Of a DNA stretch of 64,000 nt, positions 25,501-33,908 are shown in pieces. Numbering within the stretch: the first letter of the stretch is position 1; each line of letters starts with the position of its first letter. Below the pieces are notes generated by a model. That model had not been told where the DNA came from. It saw only the letters and a program-made list of their open reading frames with translations, and did not search any database. Source of the stretch: an uncultured Roseburia sp. (GTDB lineage: Bacteria > Bacillota > Clostridia > Lachnospirales > Lachnospiraceae); contig CANTEO010000002.1 of assembly GCA_947652855.1 (NCBI GenBank), positions 5,608 through 69,607 on the forward strand, given 5' to 3'. Made by a program: the position numbers and the translations under genes.

Positions 25501-28500
25501 GAGCGCCCAGTTAAGTGAGAATAATACAGTCATGACGATAAAGGCGAAGTATTCGGCAGATCAGATTTCCTGTGGAAAAGAGCTGGAGAGCGCGTCTTTT
25601 GGACAGTCGATCAGCCTGGAGGCTGGCGGCGAATATCAGATCCAGCCAAGGCTGCTTGCCAGCGACGGCCGGCCGGCAGAAGAGCATCCTGGCCTTTCGG
25701 TGGAAGGCGTGACCTACTCTTATGAGGCGAAAGCGGAAGACGGAGAGGCGGATACGAATCTGATTACAGTAAGCAATACAGGAAAGGTGACAGCCAGAGA
25801 TGCCGCGGGCAAGGCGATTGTCAAAGCTTCTGTGCAGATTTCCGGAAAAGAGCCGGTAACCAAAAATATTCCTGTGGAGGTTTTTGCCAAGGGATCTATG
25901 CTGCTGTACCCGGATTTGAGCTATGCCTATCCGGCAGCCGGAGAGTATCCAAGGATCGCGACGGCGAAGCTTCAGCGGACAGATTTGACGCCTGTCATTA
26001 ACGTAGTTACCAACAAAGGGGAAGGGGAGGCCGAGCTGCAGCAGGTTGAAGGCGCGGCGGACACCGTCTCTGTGCTGAAAGACGGCATAATGGGCTTCAA
26101 TGGAAGGTATAAGGCGATTGCGTCCGATCAGCAGTTCAATGTCACGGACAATAACCCGATGGTAGTGACGCTTAGGTTCTGGCTTGAAAATCTGCCTGAA
26201 ACGGTGGCGGGCAGATCGTATATGCTTTTCTCAAGAGGCGATCAGTATAAGCTGTACGTGAGCAACCTGGACGGCAATCCGACGCTGAAGTTTGAGGTCA
26301 AGAGCAACAACACATGGCATGATTGGAAGTATCCCATCACTGCGTTGGATGAAGGGAAATGGCATGACATCGTCGTCGTGGCCGATGGCAAAGGGACGAC
26401 AGACAGCGTTGGGTTTTATGTGGACGGAAAACGGGCCCCAAAGAGCGGCGAGGCCGCGGCCGTCTCCATCACCAGCTCCGACAAACGCTTTGCGGTCTGT
26501 GACCAGGATGGAAGCACGACGGCGTACCTGACCGAAGAGGTTGGCTATCTGTCAGGGCTTCGGTTCTACAATATCAACAGGATTGACCCGACTGGCGTTT
26601 TGGCAGGAAAGGTCGATGTGCAGAAGCTTGGCGCGGAGCATGCCGACGCGGCGATCCAGAGCCTGGTGGACGTGGTGGAGCCGACAGCCTATATTTCGGT
26701 TACGCCATACACCATGAGCACGGCCTGGAGCGCATTGGATGCAGACGGCAAAGAGACGGCGCTGTCTGGAGACAGTAAGTTTACGTTAGAAAACATTGCA
26801 AAGAATGGCTATGTCGCCACAACGACGTTTGAGACGGTTGGCGATTTCAGATTTGGGTTTGACGAAACGGAGTTGGACAATATTGACTTTATCCATGTCT
26901 CCCCAGAGGTGAGCGCAAGCCTGGTAAGCCAGACGGCAGATGTGACCGAGGACGGGAAGAAGCTGACGATTAAGGTGACATTCAAAAAAGCGGGCATTCC
27001 TGCTTTGTCCTATCTGACCTATGTTTCTCCGGGGGCGGACAGGACAGTTAGGCGCTCACCGCGTTATGACGAAGAGGCGGCGAAGCCGTACTTTACGCAG
27101 GAGACGCAGTGGCTTAAGAATGGCACGGGTGAGGCGCTTGGAAATGACTACGCATTTGAGGCGATTACAGAAGCAAATTGGTATCAGGCAAAGACAACGC
27201 TGACGGCGAAGGACGGCCATGTGTTTGACGGCAGCGAGGCATATATCAATGAGGTCAAGGGGAACGTCAATCCGCAGCTTTATGGAAATGTGGCCGCGGA
27301 CAAGGCAATTGTGGTTGCGCCGGACGGAAAATCCATGACGATTACGGTGGATTATAAGACTCCGATTTACAGAGTGACGTTTGATACAAGCGGAGGGACT
27401 CCGGCTGAGGTGAACGGTGAAAGGGATCAGTCTGTCTCCGAAGGAAATCTGGCGGTGCAGCCGGAAGACCCGACCAGGGAGAACTTCAAATTTTTAGGCT
27501 GGTATACCGCGGCGGGTGAGGAATATGACTTTAGCGTCCCGGTGAACGCCAATGTGACGCTTAATGCAAAATGGGTGGAAGGCAAGACCATCACCTTTGA
27601 CACCAGGCTGACGGACGCGTCCGGAAACCGCATACAAAAGAAATTGTCTTTCGAGACGAATGAGCCGGTGACTTCTGTAGATCCGACGCAGTTAGACGGC
27701 ATCAAGGGGAAAGAGATTACATTCCTGGGCTGGTTTACAGATGAAGCGTGCACAGAAGAGTTTGACGGATTCGGACAGCCAATCAACGAGAATAAGACCT
27801 TATATGCGAAGTGGGAGGCAACGGTAACCTTAAAAGACGGGGATACAGTGCTGAAAGAAATGAAGGTGAATCCTCCTACGACGGTGGAGCTTAAAGATCC
27901 GGACAAAAAGGAAGGCTATAAGTTTAAGGGCTGGTTTAAGGAAGGGTCGGGTGACCCGGAAGATGAGTTTATCTCTGGCTCGTCTATCGTGTCGGAATCC
28001 CTGACCCTGACAGCGAAATGGGCGAAGCTGTATAAGGTGACGTTTGATTTCGGGATCACGGGCATGGATTCAAGCGTTGTGGAAGTCGAGGAAGGCCAGA
28101 CTGTGGCAAAGCCGGATACGCCGACGAATGGGGATCAGATCTTCAAAGGCTGGTTTGAGGAAGGCAGCGACGTCAAATTTGACTTTAGCAAGCCTATTTC
28201 GAAAGACTGCACGATCCAGGCGCGTTGGATGGGCAAAGATGACGTATGGACGGTGACGTTCATGGATGGCGAGGAAAAGATAAGCGATGTTTTGGTGGAG
28301 AAAGGACAGAAGATGGATCAGTCTGATCTTCCTGCATTGGATCCGAAGGATCATTATCGGTTTGACGGCTGGTACACAGACGCGGAATGCACAGAGAAAT
28401 TTGACGTAAGCACGGCTAATATTGAAGCGAATACGACGCTGTATGCGAAGTGGAGTCCGATCAAGGTGATGAAGATCACATTGGATCAGACGAAGCTTAG

Positions 28501-31003
28501 CATGAAGGAAGGCGAAGAGGTGAAGCTGAACGCAACAGTGGAGCCGAAGGACGCATTAGACACGACGTGCTTATGGGAGTCGGACGACGAGACTGTGGCG
28601 ACGGTGGACGACAAGGGCCTCGTGACGGCGGTGAAAGCCGGCGTGGCTAAGATTACCGTGACGGCAAAGGATGGATCCGGCATTAAGGCGACAGCCAGCG
28701 TGACGGTGACAGGGGATATAAAGCCAGGCGACGCAGAAATATCCCTGAACAAGACGGCGCTTACGATGTTTGTCAATGAAACGGAAACGCTGACGGCGAC
28801 AGTGAACGAAGGGGATTCCTCAAGCGTGACATGGTCGTCAGACGCAGAGGCTGTGGCGTCGGTGAAAGACGGCGTCGTGACGGCGAAGAGCGTAGGGACG
28901 GCGACGATTACGGCGACAGCGGCAAACGGCAAGACGGCGACGGCCAAGGTGACCGTGGCGGAGCCGGTTAATCTCTCGGTAGGCAAATCGGCAACGGCAT
29001 CGGCGTATGAGAAGGATACGCAAAAGGCGTTAGACGGAAAATCGGAGAATAACTCTTATTGGAGAACGGACAAAATTGCTCCGTTTGAAGGAGGCAGCAG
29101 CGAGCAGTGGATCACGATTGACCTGGAGGAGGAGCAAACCAGGCTTCAGTCCATTGAGATGACGTATCAGGCGAAAGGCTGGCCTACGAAATTTAAGATT
29201 CAGACAAGCGCGTCCGGTGGAGCCGACGCGGTATGGAAAGACATCGTGGTTGTGGAGAGAGAGCCGGAGGATCGGGGCGATCAGGTAGACCTCTTTACCA
29301 AGGAGAATTTCCTCTTAGGGCAGGCTGACCGGTATGTGAGGGTATTCATCACAGAAGGGAACAGATTTGCGGCAGCTTTGCAGTCGGTGGCGATACAGGA
29401 GATTACGATTATGGGCGCGCCGATTGAGGACAGCGGATCGGAGGATCCGTCAGATGAAGCAGACGTCAGCATAAAGGATAAGCAGGACTTTAGCCTGAAG
29501 GTTGGGGAGACCAAGCAGCTTGAGGCGGAGGTGTCTCCGGCAGATCCAGATGCGGAATTTGAATGGAGCTCCAGCGCGGACAGCATCGCTTCGGTGAGCG
29601 CAACGGGCCTTGTGACGGCAGCGGCGGCCGGCGAGGCGACAATTAAGGTGAAGGTTAAGGGCAAAGACGCAGAAGACAGCGTGAAAGTGACTGTGACCGG
29701 AAGCTCCGAGCCGGATAAGAACGAGTTTACAGTGTCCTTTAACGGAAATGGAGAGGGCGTTACGAACGTGCCGTCCGCTCAGACAGTGAAAGAAAACGAG
29801 AAGGTGAGCAAGCCGGCAGACCCGTCCAGGGCAGGCTATCGGTTCCTGGGTTGGTTTAAGGAGGCGGCCGGAACTACGGCGTACAACTTCAATGATCCGG
29901 TGACAAAGAGCTTTACGCTTTATGCGAAGTGGGAGGCGACCGGCGGATCGGACGAGGAAGAAAAGAAGGATCAGGCAAAGAAGGACAGGACGGACGCGCT
30001 AAGCGCCGCTGAGAAGATTGACATGGCCACAGGGGCGCAGAAATATACGAAAGAGACCTGGGATGCGTTCCAGGCTGCGTATGACGCGCTGCATAGCCTG
30101 ACAGACGCTCAGATCGACGGCATGACGGCAGACGCGCTAAGCGAATTGGTGAAGGCCCTGACGGACGCGCAGGCGGCCCTTAAGGAGGCAGGCGATGCGA
30201 CTACGCCGGAAAAAGAGCAGGCTGAGAAGGACGCGGATCAGGTTCTGGCAGACGCGTCGAAGATCAACCAGGCGACCGACGCGTCAAAGTATACCAGCGA
30301 GACGTGGCAGGCGTTTGTGAATGCGTACAACGCATTGCACAGCCTTACGCCAGAGCAGAGGAAGAATATGTCGGCAGCCGACCTTAAGAAGCTTGTAGAT
30401 GCGTTAAAGACGGCTCAGGCGAACTTAAAGCCCGTCACCTATGTGACAAGCGTAAAGATGATGCTTAAGACGTATGAAATCGTAAAGGGCAAGTCCCTTA
30501 ACCTGGCGAAGGAGATTGCGTCGAAAGCTCCGGCAGACGCGACGAACGGCGCATTGACATGGGAGTCCGCGAACACGAAGATCGCGACAGTGAACCCTGC
30601 GACAGGCGTTGTGAAGGTCAGCAAAAATAAGAAATATGTGAAGAAATCCACGAAGATCAGCGTAAAGAACGCGGCTGGAGCAGTGGTGGCGACGGTGACC
30701 GTGAAAGTCATGAACGGAAATGTCACCAAGGTTGCGGCGAAAGGAAAGAAGAGCCTGGCAGTGAAAGCGGGCGGGAGCGTGACGCTCAAGGCTTCAGTGA
30801 AGACGAAGGGCAAAAAGCCGTTAAATAAGAAGCTTAGGTGGACGACTTCTGACACAAAGATCGCGACTGTGACTGCGAAGACGGCGACGTCAATGAAGGT
30901 AAAGATCGCGAAGGGAGTGAAGAAAGGCCGGAAGGTGAAGATTACCGCGACGTCAATGGATGGAACGAATAAGAAGGTTGTGTTCACAATTCGGATCAAG
31001 TAA
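22559..31003 (+). CDS. Giant secreted multi-module adhesin (F5/8C, LamG, Big2, InlB-type repeats, FIVAR)
   Basis: 2814 residues with a signal peptide (about 1-29). Modules in order: F5/8C discoidin (95-245); discoidin (280-440) apparently inserted within a Big2 domain; LamG-like (545-720); an unrecognised module (750-820); discoidin-like (820-975); LamG-like (1180-1345); two more copies of the unrecognised module (1375-1475, 1500-1600); five Listeria-Bacteroides/InlB-type repeats (1603-1965); Big2 twice (1970-2130); discoidin (2134-2300); Big2; a sixth InlB-type repeat (2390-2462); two FIVAR domains (2475-2630); and Big2-like, Lys-rich C-terminal domains (2640-2814). I see no catalytic domain, LPXTG or C-terminal membrane helix. 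It probably binds host glycans at the cell surface. GAGGAG nine bases before the ATG supports the start. Confidence 0.88.
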   Translation: MQWKKVLSGVLTCAMVFTSAAPGMPVLAAAKTAGGGYSGNSLNVTSLGYQVPAEGEYASSVKAGVSGGHYEEIKDRSAAPVELDANFKSNVVKGKPVYASGNKGTGYEASKAVDDDLGTSWIGSDMGSAAQWLMIDLQAQSVEYASMQVAFGGKAWATKYKVETSADGQAWESVASVDRAPSNSGESVRDTFRPEAAADGDSGLSAVAAGALKRFVRFSFERKNPYAVQEHAVSVQEISIIGLTSGTVTDTAATGVSINPNSLSLSMPGESDFSGTENEHIETGKSVYASGENAGTAYNAIDGNKGTYWRSDEMWGAENTFSQWVMLDLEAASTKVSEIKLHYEAKAWPTEYTVETSASGADGSWETVGSLTKPETEFNSGINDTFVSTSNVNENNNSVARKSLDKTILKRFVRFHFTKLNQKAGGIRRVSLYEVEIKGIQAEDRTGKLTAVVTSDDTAPKAVEWSSSDVNVAMVDQDGNVTARSNGTATITAKVIGTDNVSATASVTVGSDASASEASRQAAADGAQPASEQGAAMAAADAPAKIAELDGVWGFNDQLEGKADKFKVWGDSQMVIAFKLYLRQLPSSAEDARAIVAKGSRYGVRLTNNGLELYYLNESGSTVAVPYANCFTAGSLNAWHDVVAVVSMKGAGPGSRIYVDGQASPMVQGRDMMEQAVDYPFSLGCEVIDGAADKMLTANHGYLADVRFYNSREMSEGDQNLFVRRMNLQTLDGKQDKGWSDINRLMEVVEPTANFTLNPYTAATVWADAEGNALTEEETFRCGTEYTATTTLTAKEGFTFQAANVGDLTAAAGSYRLEKLSLAGCGSADSEKTEHETDGPASWAVDGDESTHWHSDYGTTQGPVVNLNTTPKQNNTYTITLPAKKAIGKFVYVPRQDHDPDPNGNIYECNLLYSEESGENAQFKPIVNGIVRDGNKDRKIVTFDPVEAKAIKIEVQRAKGNVISAAEFYLYEAVPEKPVIESAQLSENNTVMTIKAKYSADQISCGKELESASFGQSISLEAGGEYQIQPRLLASDGRPAEEHPGLSVEGVTYSYEAKAEDGEADTNLITVSNTGKVTARDAAGKAIVKASVQISGKEPVTKNIPVEVFAKGSMLLYPDLSYAYPAAGEYPRIATAKLQRTDLTPVINVVTNKGEGEAELQQVEGAADTVSVLKDGIMGFNGRYKAIASDQQFNVTDNNPMVVTLRFWLENLPETVAGRSYMLFSRGDQYKLYVSNLDGNPTLKFEVKSNNTWHDWKYPITALDEGKWHDIVVVADGKGTTDSVGFYVDGKRAPKSGEAAAVSITSSDKRFAVCDQDGSTTAYLTEEVGYLSGLRFYNINRIDPTGVLAGKVDVQKLGAEHADAAIQSLVDVVEPTAYISVTPYTMSTAWSALDADGKETALSGDSKFTLENIAKNGYVATTTFETVGDFRFGFDETELDNIDFIHVSPEVSASLVSQTADVTEDGKKLTIKVTFKKAGIPALSYLTYVSPGADRTVRRSPRYDEEAAKPYFTQETQWLKNGTGEALGNDYAFEAITEANWYQAKTTLTAKDGHVFDGSEAYINEVKGNVNPQLYGNVAADKAIVVAPDGKSMTITVDYKTPIYRVTFDTSGGTPAEVNGERDQSVSEGNLAVQPEDPTRENFKFLGWYTAAGEEYDFSVPVNANVTLNAKWVEGKTITFDTRLTDASGNRIQKKLSFETNEPVTSVDPTQLDGIKGKEITFLGWFTDEACTEEFDGFGQPINENKTLYAKWEATVTLKDGDTVLKEMKVNPPTTVELKDPDKKEGYKFKGWFKEGSGDPEDEFISGSSIVSESLTLTAKWAKLYKVTFDFGITGMDSSVVEVEEGQTVAKPDTPTNGDQIFKGWFEEGSDVKFDFSKPISKDCTIQARWMGKDDVWTVTFMDGEEKISDVLVEKGQKMDQSDLPALDPKDHYRFDGWYTDAECTEKFDVSTANIEANTTLYAKWSPIKVMKITLDQTKLSMKEGEEVKLNATVEPKDALDTTCLWESDDETVATVDDKGLVTAVKAGVAKITVTAKDGSGIKATASVTVTGDIKPGDAEISLNKTALTMFVNETETLTATVNEGDSSSVTWSSDAEAVASVKDGVVTAKSVGTATITATAANGKTATAKVTVAEPVNLSVGKSATASAYEKDTQKALDGKSENNSYWRTDKIAPFEGGSSEQWITIDLEEEQTRLQSIEMTYQAKGWPTKFKIQTSASGGADAVWKDIVVVEREPEDRGDQVDLFTKENFLLGQADRYVRVFITEGNRFAAALQSVAIQEITIMGAPIEDSGSEDPSDEADVSIKDKQDFSLKVGETKQLEAEVSPADPDAEFEWSSSADSIASVSATGLVTAAAAGEATIKVKVKGKDAEDSVKVTVTGSSEPDKNEFTVSFNGNGEGVTNVPSAQTVKENEKVSKPADPSRAGYRFLGWFKEAAGTTAYNFNDPVTKSFTLYAKWEATGGSDEEEKKDQAKKDRTDALSAAEKIDMATGAQKYTKETWDAFQAAYDALHSLTDAQIDGMTADALSELVKALTDAQAALKEAGDATTPEKEQAEKDADQVLADASKINQATDASKYTSETWQAFVNAYNALHSLTPEQRKNMSAADLKKLVDALKTAQANLKPVTYVTSVKMMLKTYEIVKGKSLNLAKEIASKAPADATNGALTWESANTKIATVNPATGVVKVSKNKKYVKKSTKISVKNAAGAVVATVTVKVMNGNVTKVAAKGKKSLAVKAGGSVTLKASVKTKGKKPLNKKLRWTTSDTKIATVTAKTATSMKVKIAKGVKKGRKVKITATSMDGTNKKVVFTIRIK

Positions 31004-31041
31004 AAGGCATGGCTTATGCAGTAAGAAGCAAATGAAATCTG

Positions 31042-31072
31042 CGGCCCGTCAGCTTGCTGACGGGCCGTTTTC
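31042..31072 (+). terminator. Strong terminator after the giant adhesin gene
   Basis: CGGCCCGTCAGC/GCTGACGGGCCG is a perfect 12-bp inverted repeat separated by TT, followed by TTTTCATT, 39 bases after the stop. The rest of 31073-31359 holds no gene I can support; a weak TATAGT at 31276 might be the -10 for the next gene. Confidence 0.88.
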
Positions 31073-31359
31073 ATTGCGTCAAAAGCGAGATGCCGGCTCT
31101 CTGCGTCAGGCGTTCCTGTTTCCGAAAGCTTTGCTCTTTTCACACAGATTCGGCAAATAGTTGGCTTAATTTTATCAAACTGCATTTTTATCGACAGAAA
31201 TAGTGAATTTTTGTGTCCCGTACATGGTATGAATATACAGTGAGCAATGGATGCACAGATGCAGGCTCCTTTGCATATAGTATAGCAACAAATCGAAATG
31301 CCGCGAAAGTACAGTTTACCGGAACAAAAGGGCCGGAACAGAGGAAGGGAGAAGAATTC

Positions 31360-31986
31360 ATGGCAGATAAAATTTTTGAAAACAACCAGGTATCTATTGT
31401 AGGGACGGTCGTATCCGATTTTCAGTACAGTCATGAGGTTTATGGGGAAGGGTTTTATATGGTAGATGTTTCCGTAAGCCGCTTAAGCGACTATGTGGAT
31501 GTCATTCCCGTCATGGTGTCGGAGCGGATTGTAGATACCACGCAGAATTGTGAGGGGCAGATGATCTATGTGACCGGCCAGTTCCGCTCGTATAACAGGC
31601 ATGAGGAGAAGAGGAACCGGCTGGTGCTGTCTGTTTTTGCAAGGGAGATGGAGTTTATTGAGGAAGAGCTGGAGGAGCATAAGAGCAATCAGATTTATCT
31701 GGACGGCTTTGTGTGCAAGGATCCGATTTACCGGAAAACCCCGCTTGGAAGGGAAATTGCGGATTTGCTCGTTGCGGTGAACCGCTCCTATGGGAAATCC
31801 GATTACATACCCTGCATTTGTTGGGGAAGGAACGCCAGGTTTGCGTCCGGCTTTGAAGTGGGGAGCCATGTGGAGATTTGGGGAAGGATCCAGAGCCGGG
31901 AATATATGAAAAAGACGGGGGAGAATCTGTCGGAGAAGAGGACTGCCTATGAGGTGTCCGTAAGCAAGGTGGAACGGCTGGAATAA
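31360..31986 (+). CDS. Single-stranded DNA-binding-protein-like, two OB folds
   Basis: 208 residues. The C-terminal half (GREIADLLVAVNRSYG...DYIPCICWGRNARF...VEIWGRIQSREY) has the pattern of an SSB OB fold. The N-terminal half (VSIVGTVVSDFQYSH...IYVTGQFRSYNR) is a second, more divergent one. It lacks the acidic DDDIPF-type tail of housekeeping SSB, so it is probably a specialised paralogue found in Clostridia rather than the replication SSB. The open frame extends 49 codons upstream, but GGAAGGGAGAAG directly precedes ATG 31360, and the upstream part has no protein character. It stands alone after a strong terminator. Confidence 0.75.
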   Translation: MADKIFENNQVSIVGTVVSDFQYSHEVYGEGFYMVDVSVSRLSDYVDVIPVMVSERIVDTTQNCEGQMIYVTGQFRSYNRHEEKRNRLVLSVFAREMEFIEEELEEHKSNQIYLDGFVCKDPIYRKTPLGREIADLLVAVNRSYGKSDYIPCICWGRNARFASGFEVGSHVEIWGRIQSREYMKKTGENLSEKRTAYEVSVSKVERLE

Positions 31987-32121
31987 AGTTGATTTTTTTT
32001 GCGGTTTGTGCTATCTTTATAAAATCTGGGGATAGAAATTTGTAAACAGCAATCGTTTGACATGGGAACTGTTGCGTAAACGTAAGATAAGTTTGACGGT
32101 GGACAGACATGGGAGGTTCAT

Positions 32122-32631
32122 ATGGATACAGGGAGCGTACAGGCATATTATGGCGTAGGCAGGGGAAAGTCCCCTGCGGCGTTTGGAAGGGCGGTCCGCG
32201 CTGCTGCAATGGGAAGGACAGTTTTTATCATTCAGTTTTTAAAAGGAAAGGCAAATGACGAGATAGCGTATTTAAAACGGCTGGAGCCGGAGGTGAAATT
32301 CTTCCGCTTTGAGAAAATGTCCGGGTATTTTGAGGAGCTTTCGAAAGAAGAGAAGCTGGAAGAAGGCAAGAATATCAGAAACGGCATTAATTTTGCAAAA
32401 AAAGTCTTAACGACCGGCGAATGCGATATGCTGGTCTTAGACGAGATGCTTGGCCTTGTGGATCATGGGCTGATTGAGGAAACGGAGCTTAGGGACCTGA
32501 TTCTGGCGAAGCCGTCGGATATCGACTTGATCCTGACCGGGAGGGTGCTTGGCGAAGGGATTCGCCCCTACATTGATGAAATCTATCATTTGGTGCAGGA
32601 AAATGGCGTTGACAAAGGCTGCCCGAAGTGA
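32122..32631 (+). CDS. Corrinoid ATP adenosyltransferase-like protein (CobA/CobO family)
   Basis: 169 residues. The N-terminal P-loop reads GVGRGKSPAAFG, corresponding to GNGKGKTTAAFG of CobA/BtuR; Walker B is MLVLDE near residue 105. The spacing, the IIQFLKG segment after the first helix and the ILTGR segment match the cob(I)alamin adenosyltransferase family, which transfers adenosine from ATP to the corrin cobalt. Two changes in the P-loop tail (Thr-Thr to Ser-Pro) are unusual. No other cobalamin gene is nearby, so it may salvage cobalamin or act on something else. The start follows GGGAGG. The gene's last codons contain the -35 box of the next promoter. Confidence 0.75.
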   Translation: MDTGSVQAYYGVGRGKSPAAFGRAVRAAAMGRTVFIIQFLKGKANDEIAYLKRLEPEVKFFRFEKMSGYFEELSKEEKLEEGKNIRNGINFAKKVLTTGECDMLVLDEMLGLVDHGLIEETELRDLILAKPSDIDLILTGRVLGEGIRPYIDEIYHLVQENGVDKGCPK

Positions 32632-32637
32632 TATAGT
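32609..32637 (+). promoter_or_regulatory. Consensus promoter for the L-box-dapA-dapB unit
   Basis: TTGACA (32609-32614), exactly 17 bases, TATAGT (32632-32637). The -35 lies inside the end of the upstream adenosyltransferase-like gene. It drives the lysine riboswitch leader. Confidence 0.88.
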
Positions 32638-32663
32638 GCAGATAGAAATGAAAAATAATTCCG

Positions 32664-32827
32664 GATAGAGGTTGCGTGATTCATCAGTAGCTTATTGGAT
32701 GCAGCAGGTGCATAGGAAGATAAGCGAAAGGGGAGAGCGCCGAAAGAGGATGTTTCCTGAAGGCATTTTCTTGGCCATATGCTGAAGAAGCATATGTCTG
32801 TCATCTTGTATAAGATGGGGCGCTATC
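32664..32827 (+). promoter_or_regulatory. Lysine riboswitch (L-box) aptamer
   Basis: The conserved blocks appear in order: GATAGAGGTTGCG, then CATCAGTAG, GGGGAGAGCGCCGAA, CTGAAGGCA, TTGGCC and GGGCGCTATC. P1 pairs GATAG (32664-32668) with CTATC (32823-32827). Internal hairpins CATATGCT/AGCATATG and CATCTT/AAGATG are also present. Its position ahead of dapA-dapB fits feedback control by lysine. Confidence 0.9.
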
Positions 32828-32854
32828 GCGAAGTTGTGTGATATGGATGCTTTT

Positions 32855-32885
32855 AGCCGGCTCGTTCGTGGAGTCGGCTTTTCTC
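32855..32885 (+). terminator. Lysine-riboswitch terminator
   Basis: AGCCGGCTC/GAGTCGGCT forms a nine-pair stem (one G-U) with a seven-base loop, followed by TTTTCTCATCTTT. It lies between the aptamer and dapA and is the likely expression platform: lysine binding should favour termination. The bases from here to dapA hold only the ribosome binding site. Confidence 0.85.
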
Positions 32886-32982
32886 ATCTTTAGGGAATCC
32901 GGTGGATTTTCTTGCGGGGAGGACGAAGGTTCGCCGCGCGAAGGGTTTATTTTGAAAAGCAAGCAGACAGGAGGAGATGCGG

Positions 32983-33873
32983 ATGGCTATATTTAAAGGG
33001 GCGGGCGTTGCGATTGTGACGCCAATGAAGGAAAATTTGGAAGTGAATTATGACAAATTGCAGGAGCTGATTGATTTTCAGGTGGATCAGGGGACGGACT
33101 GCATCATCATTGCAGGCACGACAGGGGAGAGCTCCACATTGACTTTAGAGGAGCACGCGAAGGTCATTGAGGCCGCGGTGCGCTTTACGGCCCACAGAGT
33201 CCCGGTTGTGGCGGGAACCGGCTCAAACTGCACGGCGACGGCCATGCAGCTTTCAAAGGAGGCGCAGGATGCGGGCGCGGATGGGCTGCTGGTCGTGACC
33301 CCGTATTACAATAAGGCCACGCAGGCAGGCTTGATTCAGCATTATACGCAGATTGCGGGCGAGGTGACGCTGCCTGTCATCATGTATAATGTGCCGGGGC
33401 GGACCGGGTGTAATATTTTGCCGGAGACGGCGGCATACTTATATCATAACGTAACGAACATCGTGGGCTTAAAGGAGGCGACGGGCAGCGTGGCGCAGGC
33501 CGCGAGGACGATGCATTTGACGGACGGCGGCCTGGAGCTGTATTCCGGCGAGGACGGGATTGTCGTGCCGCTCCTTTCAATCGGAGCGTTGGGCGTCATT
33601 TCCGTATGGTCGAATGTCGCGCCAAGGCAGGTGCATGAGATGTGCATGAAGTTTTTTGAAGGGGATGTGTCAGGCGCGGCAAAGATGCAGCTTCGCGCTG
33701 AGCCGCTAATCGACGCGCTTTTTTCAGAAGTGAACCCGATCCCGGTAAAGAAGGCCCTGAATCTGATGGGCATGGAAGTCGGGCCTTTGCGCGCGCCGCT
33801 GTGCGAGATGGAAGAGAAGAACGTGCAGAAGCTGGCCGCGGCGATGAAGGAGTATGGCTTACCGTTAGCATAA
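32983..33873 (+). CDS. dapA: 4-hydroxy-tetrahydrodipicolinate synthase
   Basis: 296 residues. It condenses pyruvate with aspartate semialdehyde, the first committed step of lysine and diaminopimelate synthesis. The Schiff-base lysine is K164 in GLKEATGS, the catalytic tyrosine is Y135 in MYNVPGRTG, and the pyruvate-binding threonines T46-T47 are in AGTTGES. I place the start at ATG 32983, because AGGAGG ends eight bases upstream; an in-frame ATG at 32977 is too close to it. It is controlled by the L-box leader and followed after about 35 bases by dapB. Confidence 0.97.
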   Translation: MAIFKGAGVAIVTPMKENLEVNYDKLQELIDFQVDQGTDCIIIAGTTGESSTLTLEEHAKVIEAAVRFTAHRVPVVAGTGSNCTATAMQLSKEAQDAGADGLLVVTPYYNKATQAGLIQHYTQIAGEVTLPVIMYNVPGRTGCNILPETAAYLYHNVTNIVGLKEATGSVAQAARTMHLTDGGLELYSGEDGIVVPLLSIGALGVISVWSNVAPRQVHEMCMKFFEGDVSGAAKMQLRAEPLIDALFSEVNPIPVKKALNLMGMEVGPLRAPLCEMEEKNVQKLAAAMKEYGLPLA

Positions 33874-33908
33874 AGAAAAAAGAAGCAAAAGATACAATGG
33901 AGGAAAAA

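Noticed and set aside
22559..31003. Search for an LPXTG or similar sortase motif in the surface proteins
   Set aside because: None found near the C-termini of the sialidase, adhesin, M60 or cohesin-like proteins.
31232..31250. ACAGTGAGCAAT shared with the GEMM-like element at 22486
   Set aside because: Only this 12-mer matches; no tetraloop stem or CGCAAAGC follows, so probably coincidence.
30439..31434. A 331-codon minus-strand frame over the adhesin C-terminus
   Set aside because: The Phe/Val/Thr-rich product is the antisense of Lys-rich codons; it also spans a strong terminator.
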